Source of the DNA: Fulvia fulva
Lineage: Eukaryota > Ascomycota > Dothideomycetes > Mycosphaerellales > Mycosphaerellaceae
Assembly: GCF_020509005.1 (NCBI RefSeq)
Contig: NC_063023.1
Coordinates: forward strand, 806,001-870,000
Direction of reading: 5' to 3'
Length of the DNA: 64,000 nucleotides
In this document: piece after piece, positions 1 through 11,370 of the stretch
How the letters are laid out: each line of letters begins with the position of its first letter
Numbering within the stretch: position 1 is the first letter of the stretch
Position numbers and translations under genes: made by a program
Notes under the pieces: model-generated
What the model was told of the DNA's origin: nothing
Database searches by the model: none
Seen by the model: the letters and a program-made list of their open reading frames with translations, nothing else

Positions 1-1703
1 AACCCTTATAGACAGAATACCTAGGGCTACTAAAACCCCTACTAATCCCGTTTAAACTATAGGACGAAATTGCTATAGATTTCGTAGTAGGACTACCGAA
101 GAGTACTAATTACAATGGCGTTATATATACTAATACCCTTACGATTACTAACCGTACGGGTAAGGGATGCTATATAATCCTAGTAAAGGAGATAACGGCC
201 GAAGATATCGCCGAGGTCTTTGTCCGGGACTACTACTACTTATATAGTACCCCTCTATCTATTATTTAGATCGAGGTAGTTAGTAGCTATTAGCTTTTTC
301 GTAACGCTTCTACGAACTAGTAGGGATAGTCTATAAGTTGTCTATAGCCTTCTATCCTAAGACCGATAGACAGTCTAAGAATACAAATAAGGAGATAGAG
401 AAGTACCTCCGTATCTTTATCGACTACGTATAAGAAGATTAGGTATAGTAGCTTCCGCTAGCGGAATTCGTAAAGAACAACTACGTTATAGAAGTAATAG
501 GTATATCGCTATTCTTTACCGAACGAGGCCGTAATCCTCGTACTAGTAACTTCAATAGAGATAGCCTCTCTAAGCGTCTAATACCTACTAAGTAACGCCT
601 ATCCGCCGAAAAGGCAGAGCGTTTTACTTAATAGATAAAGGGCTTCTATACGTACCTATACGAATACTTACGTTACGATCAAGCCCTATAAGTAGATAAC
701 GCTAATATATACCGTACTATACTACCGCGATATAGCCTAGGCGACCGTATCTATAATAATACTAAGAACTAGAAGTTATTACGCCTAGCTAAGAAGCTTA
801 ATATTAAATAGTTTAGACCGGTAATAATTACTACCGCGCTTAGTAAGAATACGTATAGTATTGCTCTACTAGAGACGATCCGCGTATATAACTCCTTCTA
901 TTTAAATCTTCTCCGACCGGTAGATCTAGAAGATAACGTACGACCGCCGCCGATCGAGGTTACTAATAAAACTAGTAATACGTTCAAGACCTAGGAGGTT
1001 AAACGCGTCCTAGATTCTAAGCCGAAGGGTAGAGGCATTACTATACTAGTAAAATAGAAGGGCTATTAAGATAGTAAGTCTACCTAGGAGCCCGCGAGCG
1101 TAGTATATAAGGATATACCGAAGGTAGTCGTAGACTTTAAGTATAATAACCTAACTAAGTCTATACCGATCAACTTTTATCCGCTAGAAGATTAGATTCC
1201 GAATAAGACCTTAGTCGATATAAGGCTAGACGCGAACGTAATAGATCTAGTACCTTAGTTAACCGTAACGGTATAGCCTCTACGGAAAGGTAATAGCCCT
1301 ATAGCTCTAGCTAAGGATAACTATACGCCTAATACTAACGATAGCTATATTAAAAGGGTTTTAGTACCTACTTCTAGTAGGTTATTAGAGCTAATAGACG
1401 AAACGAACGATATAGAGGATAATAAAGCTTTCGTATTTACGCTAAGGGAGATTAAAGGACATTCGCTTCGAGACAAAGGTGTTTTAGAGGGGGGGTAGTA
1501 TTACGGCCGCTCCGTAAGTAAAGGATTCGAATCTGATCACGTGACTCCGAGTCACGTGACCCGGATGACTAAGCTCGGCCCGATGCCGACGCCCGATACC
1601 TCGGCCTTTAAGTATAGGCCTCGTTCTAAGACTCTCTTCTCTCTTTAGCTATCGACTTCGTTAATACTATACCCTTATACTCTCGTACTATAGTCTCGTA
1701 ATA
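1..1703 (+). mobile_element. 3' part of a Ty3/Gypsy chromovirus (Gypsy-0), RIP-mutated
   Basis: The left end is cut by the window. Reading frame 1 through TAG/TAA stops gives an integrase core: DFVVGLP near 79-99, the STPLSII motif near 250, and a run like AFHPQTDGQSERTNQ near 340-390 with several residues changed by RIP. A chromodomain-like segment follows at about 990-1135 (EVKRVLDSKPKGRG, then LVKWKGY). The element closes with a polypurine tract at 1485-1498 and its 3' LTR. Every stop I checked in the integrase can be explained as CAG, CAA or TGG after C-to-T or G-to-A change. The integrase-chromodomain order defines chromoviruses. The copy cannot encode a working protein. Confidence 0.88.
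1499..1703 (+). repeat. 3' LTR of Gypsy-0
   Basis: It begins TATTACGG (expected TGTTACGG before RIP) directly after a purine-rich tract ending GGGGGGGTAG and ends GTAATA. The length is about 205 bp. It contains a CACGTGAC pair around 1538-1560, i.e. two CACGTG-type E-box palindromes, possibly promoter elements. No second copy lies in the window, so the 3' boundary is inferred from the start of LINE-2 homology just beyond. Confidence 0.65.
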
Positions 1704-2024
1704 TATATACTACGGCCGAAGGTACCTAGCGTATATAAACTAATACCTAGCTAGAATAGTAGTATAAGAACGAGCGAGATAAGTAAGGATCTCTATACTA
1801 GCTAGGTACCCCTAATAATAGTAGGAGGGACCTACCGTATATAAGGGCTTCGAGCCGAGTAAGAGGAAGAGGGTAGAAGAGACGAATAAGGGAACCTAAC
1901 CTTAAACGTATCTACCTCCCGGTAGGCCTAGATACCTTAACCGGGCTACTAACGAACTAGGCTAAATACGTATCTTTAGGGCGCCCTAGCGGTCCTAGGG
2001 CTAGCCGGATAGCGGGATATAGAC
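1704..2024 (+). mobile_element. LINE-2 fragment
   Basis: This stretch is the reverse complement of about 14980-15290, which lies inside LINE-2 copy E near its ORF1/ORF2 junction. It is an internal scrap bounded by the Gypsy-0 LTR on the left and the Gypsy-A1 LTR on the right. It carries no readable frame of its own because of RIP. Its presence on both sides of LTR insertions indicates that a LINE-2 copy was an older resident that later LTR elements hit. Confidence 0.7.
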
Positions 2025-2219
2025 TAGTACGGTTCACCTCGTAAGACTATACTTAGTATTACGTAACCTAGTATACTAGCGCGCCCGGACCCTAGACCCT
2101 AACCTCGACGTTTACTTTATCGTAGCTTCGCGACTTTCTTATCTTCTCTTCTTCGTAGAACTTATTCGATTCTAAGGTATTAATACGTTTACGCCCTATC
2201 TTACGCCTTATCCGTATTA
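2025..2219 (+). repeat. 5' LTR of Gypsy-A1
   Basis: The LTR is 195 bp. It is matched in inverted orientation by the 195 bp LTR at 47882-48076, which has the same length and corresponding ends (TAGTACGG or TAATACGG to CCGTATTA). Confidence 0.85.
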
Positions 2220-2627
2220 TTAAGTTCTACCGCCCTTAGATCGCTAAGCCGTACGATTATAGACTACGTATCGCTACTACGACCGCGTACGACCGAGACT
2301 CGAATAGCCGTAGGTACTAATACGACTATCGGACTAGACAAATCATCCTTTATCCTAAGACTTAACCTAAATCCTCTTACGAAGGCGTTCCCCCGAGAAG
2401 CCCGATAAAAGCGAAACGGCGTACTTAGCGTAGCGTAGTAAGAGGTAGAAGACGAGTCGTAGTAGGATCCGGATTTCGACGATACCGTAGGTATAGAACG
2501 ACTACGTAATATAGCGTAAGAGATATAGAACGAGACTTAGGGTCGCGGAGATACTAAGTAGGCTCGTTAGTAAGAGGAAGAACGTCGGCGCTAGAAGTAC
2601 TAAGAGCTACTACGTAATAAGTATAAC

Positions 2628-2862
2628 TATTAAGATGTAGTATCTTAAAGGGAGTCAATAATTAGGAAGTGATCTAGTAGCCTAAGGTATCTACGATAAC
2701 TTAGCTTATAGAGAGATACCTTCTCTCCCCTTTAGCTTAGATAGACATCTAATATAATCAACATATTCGTTCCTAATATATTGCTATATACTCGTACTAT
2801 TAGTTAGTTAAAGATTGATCTCTTACTCTACTCCGCTACTATCTACCCGTACCTGTTTAATA
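2628..2862 (+). repeat. 5' LTR of Copia-1
   Basis: The LTR is 235 bp, starting TATTAAG (the partner LTR has TGTTAAG) and ending TTTAATA. It differs from the 3' LTR at 13 sites by my alignment, 11 of them of CpA/TpG type. Confidence 0.92.
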
Positions 2863-2874
2863 GGTTATAAGCCC
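2863..2874 (+). other. Primer-binding site of Copia-1 (half-tRNA type)
   Basis: GGTTATAAGCCC directly follows the 5' LTR. With one TG-to-TA change undone it is complementary to the anticodon stem-loop of initiator tRNA-Met (GGGCUCAUAACC) rather than to a tRNA 3' end. Drosophila copia and yeast Ty5 prime in this way. Confidence 0.7.
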
Positions 2875-5800
2875 GGGTTTATATAGGAATAAGAGCAACC
2901 TATATTAGTATAAGTTACTTATATCCCTTACTATCGTAGTAGAAAACATCTAGGAATCAGAAGTCTACCCCGTCTATCCTATTAAGGAGCTTAGTTCGAT
3001 ACTAAGTAATAGGTAACCTAGATAAGGACTCTATACGGCTTACTTAAAGCTAATACCTTAAAGATACTCTATAGGCAGAACTGTATCGAGATACTATTAA
3101 GAAGGACTTTAAGTAAGTCATTTGAAGCTCTACTAGGAGAGACGGACCTATGTCCTAGCCCCGAGACCTTATACCGCTCCTTCTTTACTTTACTAAGTAG
3201 GCCTTAGTATCTATACCTACGAACTTTCCTACTCTATACTAGAAGCCTTAGTAGGATCTGAGCTACTACTTTAGAACATATATACCTTGTTTTATTATAT
3301 CTAATCTATTATAGATTTATACTAAGAGAAGATAGAGGAGAAGGGAGGCAAAATCCCAATTCTTAGGAGGGATAATTAGAAGAGATAGTTCAACCTTTAG
3401 AGATATCAGATAGAGAGCCAATTAGCATTCTTTACAATTAATAACCTAATAGAAGTGTCTTTTGACAATATTAAGGGCAAGACTCTAAAACTCTAAGAAG
3501 AGGCTACAACTAAAGAGATCCTTAATACGCTAATATAGACAAGACACAATATAGTGTACAACTTTAGTATCCTTAGTAGGATTATAGAAGAAGATGAATT
3601 TAAGCTTAAGGGCTTATATAAATCTAGAAGAGCTACTAAGAAGTAGGTGTATCTCTAGAATAAGTATAGCTAGGTACTACTAACCTATATATATAAGCTT
3701 ATAAAGCAATTTGTAACCTTTGAGATGAGTAAAGAGTTCACTATTAGATCTGTATAGACACACCTAGTTTCTCTTAGAAAAAGGATTACTAATGTTAACC
3801 TAGAGGGTCAGCATTATAGAAAAGCTAATATAAGGATGACCTAGCTCTTAAGCTTACTACTACCTAACTACTATATAGCTAGGGATACTATTATAGCTTA
3901 GCTAAAGATAGATTATAAAAGGACCTTAAAGATCCTTAAAGCTTAAGAAGCTAGGTTAGATCTCTCTAAGGCTAAGTATAGTATAGTAGCTACCTAGGTC
4001 AAGCCCTTAGGTCTAGTAAGACCACTCTCCTACCTTCTCTATAAGAAGGATCATCTAATCAAGGACTGCTCTAGTCTACCTAAGGTAAGAAAGGTCCTTA
4101 GATCTCATTCCTAACCACTATCTTCCTAGAATATAATATATATTAAGAAGAAGAGAACTCCACTACCTACTTTAAGGAGGACACTAAGAGAGAAGTCCTC
4201 TATAGAAGAAGTTAAGAAAATAGTAAAGAAACTCAGCTCTAACATGCTGTTACTCTAGAAGAACTAGGCCTAGTCTTATACCTCTAAAGCAAAGAAGACT
4301 AGAAAAGGTTTTTCCGCCTAAGAGTCACGTGACTTATGCAGCTCATCCCTAGAGACAATGTCTAATGATAATGAGTATGATAAAGTGGCTTACTTAACTA
4401 CAGAAGTCTAAGGCAAGTTCCCCTCGTTAGAGTAGTTACTTAACTTATATACTTTATCCTATATAACTGACTAAAGCTACCTCTTTAGATCTATAACTCC
4501 CTTAATAAGGAAGAAATGGATTAAAGTAGGAGGTGGGTTTTTATTAGCCACTTATATTAGGAATGTAGAGATAAGTAGGAGAGCTAGTAGAAAAGTTGTT
4601 TTAGAAGATGTCCTACTTATACCTAAGCTAGGAGTAAACCTGGTTTCAAGGAACTAGTTTAGTAAGCAGTTTAGTGTTTAACCTCTATCATTTTCTCTTG
4701 TTTCCCCCTCTAGTAAGACTGTTGTCTAGACAAAGCTCCTTAGGGGGGTTCTATTTATTAATGAGATTTCTCCTCTCCTATAAGAACGGGCACATTACTT
4801 ATTATATGCACTACTAATAGAGAATGCCTTTATGACTGCTTAATTAGAGACCGATCTGAAGTAGTAGGAGCTTTAGTATAGAAGATTTATACACTTTAGG
4901 AAGAATTTGCTCTAGAATCTTTATAAGGTAACAGACTTAAAAGAACCTATTCCTATCCCTAAAGATAGCTTTCACTAGTACAGAGTATGTTTAATAGCAA
5001 AAATGAAGAAGTATAAAGGCAAAGTTATAGAGAGAAGACCTAAAAGACTTGCCCTTATATCTATTAATATATATAGCCCACTACTAATCTTAAGACTAGG
5101 ATTCAAATACTAGCTTAAGATTATTAACAACTTCTCTAGGAAGAAGTGGACCTTTCCTCTTAGGAAAAGAGAAGATGCTCTAGTTGCCCTCTAGAACTAG
5201 AAGATCAAAGTAGAGAGGAAATCATTAGCGTAGCTAAAAGCAGTAAGGCTTAATAATATAAAAGAACTTATTATATTAGTGAAGTAGTAGGAGAAGGATT
5301 TAGGGATTAGGCTCGAGCCGACTAAGGCATGTAACTCTCTATAGAATGGACTAGTTGAGAGGTCAATATAAACCTTAGAGGACTCTATAAGGGCAATGCT
5401 TAAAGAGGCTAAAATGCCGGTTGAATTTTAGCGTAAAGCACTAGAGGCCTAAACTTATATAAGGAACAAACTACTAAATAGCCTAGATTACAATAGGTTC
5501 AAGGTTTTACTAGATAAGGCTTTTGATAGTATCAAACCGACTATCAACTATTTGAAAGTTTAGGGATATAAAGCTATTGTCTATATAGATATAAGATCCT
5601 AACCTTAATAGGTAAGAAGTAACAAGCTAATAAATAGGGATAAAGAAGTAGTGTTTATTAGGTATATTAAAAACATAGCTAAAGCCTAGCTCTTTTAGGA
5701 ACTAGACATAAGAGCTATTAAACAACACATATATATAGACTTCTTTAAGGACTAGGCTAGAGGTGATATAGGTCTTAATGTTCTCACATTAAATCTACTA

Positions 5801-6439
5801 AGTAGTATACTAGCTAGGAAGCCCTTAGGAAGGCCGAGGAAGAACGTATCTTTAGGACAATCTACCTACTATTTAGGCGTCTATTAAAGCACCCCCGAAA
5901 TAGATCAGCTAATTAAGAGCTCTAAAGTCGCTTAGCCGAGAAAGCTGTTTATACAACTTCCCTAACCTCCGGAGAACGTAGGGAAATTTCAGACAATCGA
6001 TTAGCTAATTAAGAGAAGCTCCCTAGATCTCTAGGAAATAGACGTTACTAGGTTATAAGTAACGGTCCCTAAATCATTCCTTAGAAAGAGAAAGGCTGAC
6101 TATGATATTAAGGGCTATAATATGAAATAGAAAGCCCTAAAATCTATAGTCCCTAAGCCCGAACTAACTACTAAAGTAGGAGAAGCAATAGACCTCTTAG
6201 AGAACCTTGCTGCTTTTCACTAAGCTTTCTTTATAGCTATATAATCAGTGGACAGTTCAATACTATAGGATAGCGAATTCCTAGAAGAAGTTAAGGAAAT
6301 GGCCTTTATAGTAACTATAGAAGCCATTATATATAAGTAAGAGGTCCTAATTCCAAAATCCTATAAGGATGCTATAAATAATAAGAAATAGGGACATCTT
6401 TAGAAGGAAGCAATCTAAAAGGAACTAGATGCTCTATAG

Positions 6440-7620
6440 AGTAACAACACCTAGGAAAATTCTGTTCTACTAAAAGGAGCAAATCTAGTTACATTAAGAT
6501 AGGTCTTTGATATTAAGAGAAGCATTAGTGGAGCTATTGAAAAGTTCAAGGCTAGACTAGTTATAAGGGGCTTCTTATAGAAGTTTAGTGTTAACTTTAT
6601 AGAGACATTTGTACCTATAGTAAGATAGGACACCCTTAGGGTATTTATAGCTATTATGTGTAAGAAGGATCTTTATCTTCACCAAGTGGATATGAACAAT
6701 GTATTCACAGAAAGCACCCTCTATAAAGACATCTTTATGTTACTACTACTAGAAGTTGAGCTTCTACTAAACATAGTGTTCAAAATCCTTAAAAGCTTAT
6801 ATAGACTTAAGCAAGTAGCTAGAGATTGGAATCAACTCTATGTGTCAAAGCTTAGAGAGATTAGATTTATATAGTTAGAAGTGGATCTATGCCTACTTAT
6901 CTATAAGAAGAGGGAGATTATAATCCTTATATATATAGATGACATTCCAATTGCTATACTAAAGTTAACAGATGTTCTCTAGTTTAAAAGAGAACTTGGC
7001 AAGATCTTTAAGATCAAAGATCTAGGTGAACCTGAAAAGATCCTTAGCATGAGAGTTATAAGGGACAGGAAGAGAGGAATCCTAAAACTTGACTAAGGAC
7101 ACTTTGTTAGGGACAGCCTAGCTAAGATAGGAATGAACTATAAGAAGGCAGCACCTACACACTCACCTATAGACAGCTATAAGGCCCTCAAACCTTCAAG
7201 CCACATAGATAAGAGGTGTAACAAGGCAGAGTACTAGAGTATCAATAGTACTTAGATGTAGTTAGTAATAATCACAAGGCTAGACATTGCTTTTGCCCTA
7301 GGAAGGATGAGCTCATTTGTGAGTGACCTATCCACCTACTACATAAAGGTTTTGAAGAAGATCACTAGGTATCTAAGATCATACCCTGATCTAGGACTTC
7401 AGTTCTTAAAGTCTAGAAAAGGACACCTTATTAGATACTATAATTCTGATTATATAATAGACAAAGTAGATAGAGTCTTAATCCTTAGGTATGTCTTCTT
7501 CCTCTATAGGGCACTAGTTTCTTAGATGAGTAAGAAGCAAAAGTCTGTAGCAACATCTATAATAGAGGCTGAATATATAGCTATAAATATATATACAAAG
7601 CAGTCCTAATTCCTAGCTTT
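6440..7620 (+). pseudogene. Copia-1 reverse transcriptase / RNase H remnant
   Basis: Open pieces at 6656-6874 and 7307-7525 carry recognisable Ty1/Copia RVT_2 sequence: YLHQVDMNNVFTES, then KILKSLYRLKQVARDWNQL. A YVDD-type catalytic box follows near 6931, reading Y-I-D-D. The RNase H end has the signature KKITRYLRSYPDLGLQF and KKQKSVATS near 7530. In-frame TAG/TAA codons and Cys-to-Tyr or His-to-Tyr changes make it non-functional. The enzyme would have copied the element RNA into DNA in cytoplasmic particles. Confidence 0.88.
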
Positions 7621-8013
7621 ACTACTAAGAGAAATGGATTATCTAGAGTTAGTAGGAGACTGTTCCTATTAACTAAGAATTACTAGAAACTAGGAGACTG
7701 TATTAAATTTGAGACTAGTCTAATTAAGAGGTGACAATCAAGCTGCCCTTACCCTAGTAAAAGATATATATGTTTATAACAAGTCGAAGCACATTGACAT
7801 TGCCTATAACGCTATTAGGAAACTTTAGTAGAGGAGGCTTATTACTATTAAGTACACCCTAACCTCTAGGATAGTTATAGACGGGTTTATAAAACTAAAG
7901 ACTAGTCTATACTTCTAGAGGTTTATAAGCTAGCTTAACCTGTTATAAAAAGGTCTAAGTACTATTGATAGGAAGTAAGCAGACTATAACCTCCTATACG
8001 AGATGAGTAGGAG

Positions 8014-8248
8014 TGTTAAGATATAGCATCTCAAAGGGAGTCAACAATTAGGAAGTGATCTAGTAGCCTAAGGCATCTACGATAACTTAGCTTATAGGGA
8101 GATACCTTCTCTCCCCTTTAGCTTAGATAGACATCTAACATAATTAATATATTAGTTCCTAATATATTGCTATATACTCGTACTATTAGTCAGTTAAAGA
8201 TTGATCTCTTACTCTACTCCGCTACTATCTACCCGTACCTATTTAATA
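8014..8248 (+). repeat. 3' LTR of Copia-1
   Basis: The LTR is 235 bp, starts TGTTAAG after a purine-rich tract (GAGATGAGTAGGAG) and ends TTTAATA. It is followed by the target duplication ATAAC. Confidence 0.92.
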
Positions 8249-10480
8249 ATAACCGACGTTAGTCTAAGAAGGAAACTCGACTCTATATAGGTAGAGAGGA
8301 TAAGACCTTATAATAGGGCATACGTACGCCGAAGGAGGAATATCTTAGCTACCGCTATACGATACTAATTAACTTTACCTAGAAGGGCGAAGAGGTAGAA
8401 TATAGGCTACGGTATAACCCTACCGAGTTCTAGATTACTATAGCCGAGGAGCTTTCTCGCTCGGTTATTAAGAACCTAGAAGCCTAGCTAGATATCCTAG
8501 ACGAACACCGTCTCGCCTACCTCGGTCTTAAGGAGGTACGGGAGGTATTAACTACTTAGAAGAGTCGGCTATAGGCTAAGGCTAATCGGTATAAGGATAA
8601 GTTAGTATCGCTCTAAGTAATACTCGACGAGCTTAGGGACGATAAGGACTTAGTAGCTAAGATCGCTTACCTAAAGAAGTTAGGTAAGAAGGCGGCCGCT
8701 AAGATTAAGAACTTACGTAGTCGTAATATAGATCTAGCTAGCGAACTTAAAGCGACCTAGACTAAGTTAGCTACTAAGTAGAGCTTAGGTAAGCGTACTA
8801 CCGCGTTTATTACGGATCTATAAGCTTAGCTAAAGGAGCGCGATGACTATATCGCTTAGCTAAAGCCTAAGGAACCGACACCTCTACTACCTCCTACGAG
8901 GTAGAAGTCCGCCCTCGAGAAGCTACTTAACGGCGAGGACTCTAGTATTAAGATAGGTATAACAAAGACTAAGAAGGCTACCTCTACCGTAGCTAGCGAC
9001 AATAACAACACTACGGCAGTCTTAGTTAACGCCGCTATCTAGCGTAGTAACGGCGGTACCTATAACCTAATTAACTCGAGGAAGATTCCTATATTCTTAG
9101 CTAATATACCTAATTATAAGGATGAACTAGAATTTATAGAGTAGAAGGAGCAAGTAGAGGACTACATAACTATAGAAGAGTTATATAGCCGATTATCTAT
9201 AGTATACTTAGTAGTATTTAATAACTTCGTCGTCGGTAATACTAACGCCCGCCTACGGCTATATAAGAAGAAGGTGACCGGTTAGCGTAAGTTAATAACA
9301 GTACTAAACGACTTTTACGGCGAGTACTATAAGCTTAGGAAGCATAAGAAGGCTTATAATAACTATACCTAAGGTAATCGTATATTTAACGTATTTTATA
9401 CTAAGTTCCTAGAGTACGGGTACTACCTAGAGAAGATAGATAAGGAACTTATCGACGATATCTAGGACAAGCTAAACGATAAGTTAAAGTAGGCACTAGT
9501 ATATCGCGACGACTTTGATAACCTCCTAGCCCTTTAGCGATACCTTCGCGATGTCGAACTGAAATTAGACGATATTAAGGGTTCCGGCGGAGGCGGTAGC
9601 GGCCGTAATAATAGTAGCCGTCGCGGTAGTAACGAAGGTAAGCCTAAGTATATCTACTATAACGAGAAGATTCGTAAGGAATATAATCTGAAAGCCGCTA
9701 AGTACGATAGTTATACCTTCCGTAATCTTACTAAGGAAGAAGTAGCTAAGCCTAAGGAGGATATATTCTACTACGTATATAAGGCTATAGACTATAAGGG
9801 TGCCTAGTCGCCTAAGTATCCCTTTAAGAAGTACAAGAAGACTAGTAGCGACGCTAATAACGCTACGAAGAACGTATCGATCTAGGTCGGCGACGTACTA
9901 GTAGAGCTTAAGGCTACCGAGTCGGGGGAAGCCTAGGCTCTAGTCGTATACGTACCGACTAGTAGCCTATACTCGCGCCTAGTACTAATCCTCCGAAGAC
10001 GGTACTACTAGAGCCTCCTAAGGTTACGCCCTTATTATATTACCGTTATAGAGGAAAGAGGAACCCTATATAGTAGGAAATAGTAATTAGTAATATCCCC
10101 GTAATCTTTAGTCCGGAGGTTATACTATATACTATAAAGACGATAGACCTTCCGCTAAGAAGCTCGTATATTATAGTAGTAGGCGTAGCGGGTAGTAAGC
10201 TAGTACGTATACTAATAGATCCCGGTACCGAGTCGCTATTTTGTAATACGAAGTTTACGAAGAAATATCTATTACGAATACCACTGCCTTAGGCTTAGAA
10301 GATAGGCCTAGGAGCTAACCCTAAAGTATCTAGTTAAGCTACGGAATGTGTTAAGACTAAGGTCGACCTAAACAGTTATATCGAGGAAGTTAGTTACTTT
10401 ATTACTAACCTCGACTACGACTTCGTGTTTAGTATACCCTAGTTCTAGAAGTACTACCCTATACTAGAACTATTAAGAGC

Positions 10481-11370
10481 CTAGCCGAGTTCGCGACTCG
10501 TACTATAGTATACCCGGAGATTATTTTTCATATCGTTCGCTAGATATAGTTAGACTTTATTATACTTTTTAACTAGGTTGAGTGCCTAAAGAAGGCTAAT
10601 AAGGTTATATAGCGTAAGTACGCCGATATAAAGAAGGAACGTAACATTGTATCCGAGAGTCTTAGTCAACTCGAAAAGGATAAGAATGTTAAGGGCCTCT
10701 TTTTATTCTACTTTAACAAATACTAGAAGTATAAGAGTTAGATATAAGACCTTAAGGAAGCTAATTAGCGCCTCTTATAGGATAACGATACGCTCTTTAG
10801 ATAGGTCGTAGAGTCGTAGGTAGATATATTACCTAACAATATTAAAGCCCTATCTAAGCGTAATTAGGCTCTAAACAAGGAGGTAGTAGAGCTAAAGGCT
10901 TAGCTAGTAGCTAAGGACACAAACGGTACTAGCGATACTAGCGGTACTAACGGTAATAATAATAATAACTATAGTCGTTAGGTCCGCGTCTACTCCCCTC
11001 GTCGTAACGGTGTTTTACGATCACCTACGCCTCCTACTTAGTAGGACCGTATAGGTAGAGGCACCCGACGAGGAGGTAGTAGAAGTAGTAGCGATAACGA
11101 CGGAGACAACTCTAATAACGATAAGGGTAGAGATAATAGTCGACTACGCTATTACCTACGCCGTAACTCCTTACGACGAGAACGCTAGGGTATACCTAGT
11201 AGTACTTCTAGGGTAACTAGTAATACCGCCGTTAGCTAGTTTACTACTATCGAACCCTCCGTTAATATTATATATACTAATAAGTTAGTTAAGGACCTAG
11301 AAAGTAAGTTTAATAATAAGAATATTAACTTTAACCGTTAGCTCGATTAGCTAGGGATCAAGCTGTCTAT
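10481..11370 (+). mobile_element. gag remnant of a further Gypsy element
   Basis: Reading through stops gives a coiled-coil, Lys/Glu/Gln-rich segment (about 10570-10920) followed by an Asn/Gly/Ser/Arg-rich low-complexity stretch (about 10925-11150). The same architecture is seen in Gypsy-B1 gag at 17700-18130, but the sequence is not the same copy. No LTR, protease or RT is visible. It is truncated by Gypsy-A1 on the left and LINE-2 copy E on the right. Confidence 0.55.

Larger units (their letters stand above)
2628..8248 (+). mobile_element. Copia-1, complete Ty1/Copia element
   Basis: This is a 5621 bp element with 235 bp LTRs and a perfect 5 bp target duplication ATAAC at 2623-2627 and 8249-8253. 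It is inserted in Gypsy-A1 gag. The Copia domain order is readable: gag with a zinc knuckle near 4029-4073 (its CxxC now YxxY), integrase about 4860-5800, RVT_2 reverse transcriptase about 6440-7300, RNase H about 7300-7620. Reverse transcriptase before RNase H, and both after integrase, is diagnostic of Ty1/Copia. RIP is heavy but less extreme in the RT part, where short open stretches remain. Confidence 0.92.
2025..10480 (+). mobile_element. Gypsy-A1, Ty3/Gypsy 5' part (interrupted by Copia-1)
   Basis: It has a 5' LTR (2025-2219), then a gag region at 2220-2627 that continues at 8254 to about 9800 after the Copia-1 insertion. A Gly/Ser/Arg-rich linker lies near 9585-9640. An aspartic protease-like motif follows at about 10195-10270 (VLIDPGTES). 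The same protease region occurs inverted in Gypsy-A2 near 52600, confirming the family. Homology stops near 10480, so RT, RNase H and integrase are missing here. Stops are mostly TAG and TAA of RIP type. Confidence 0.8.
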
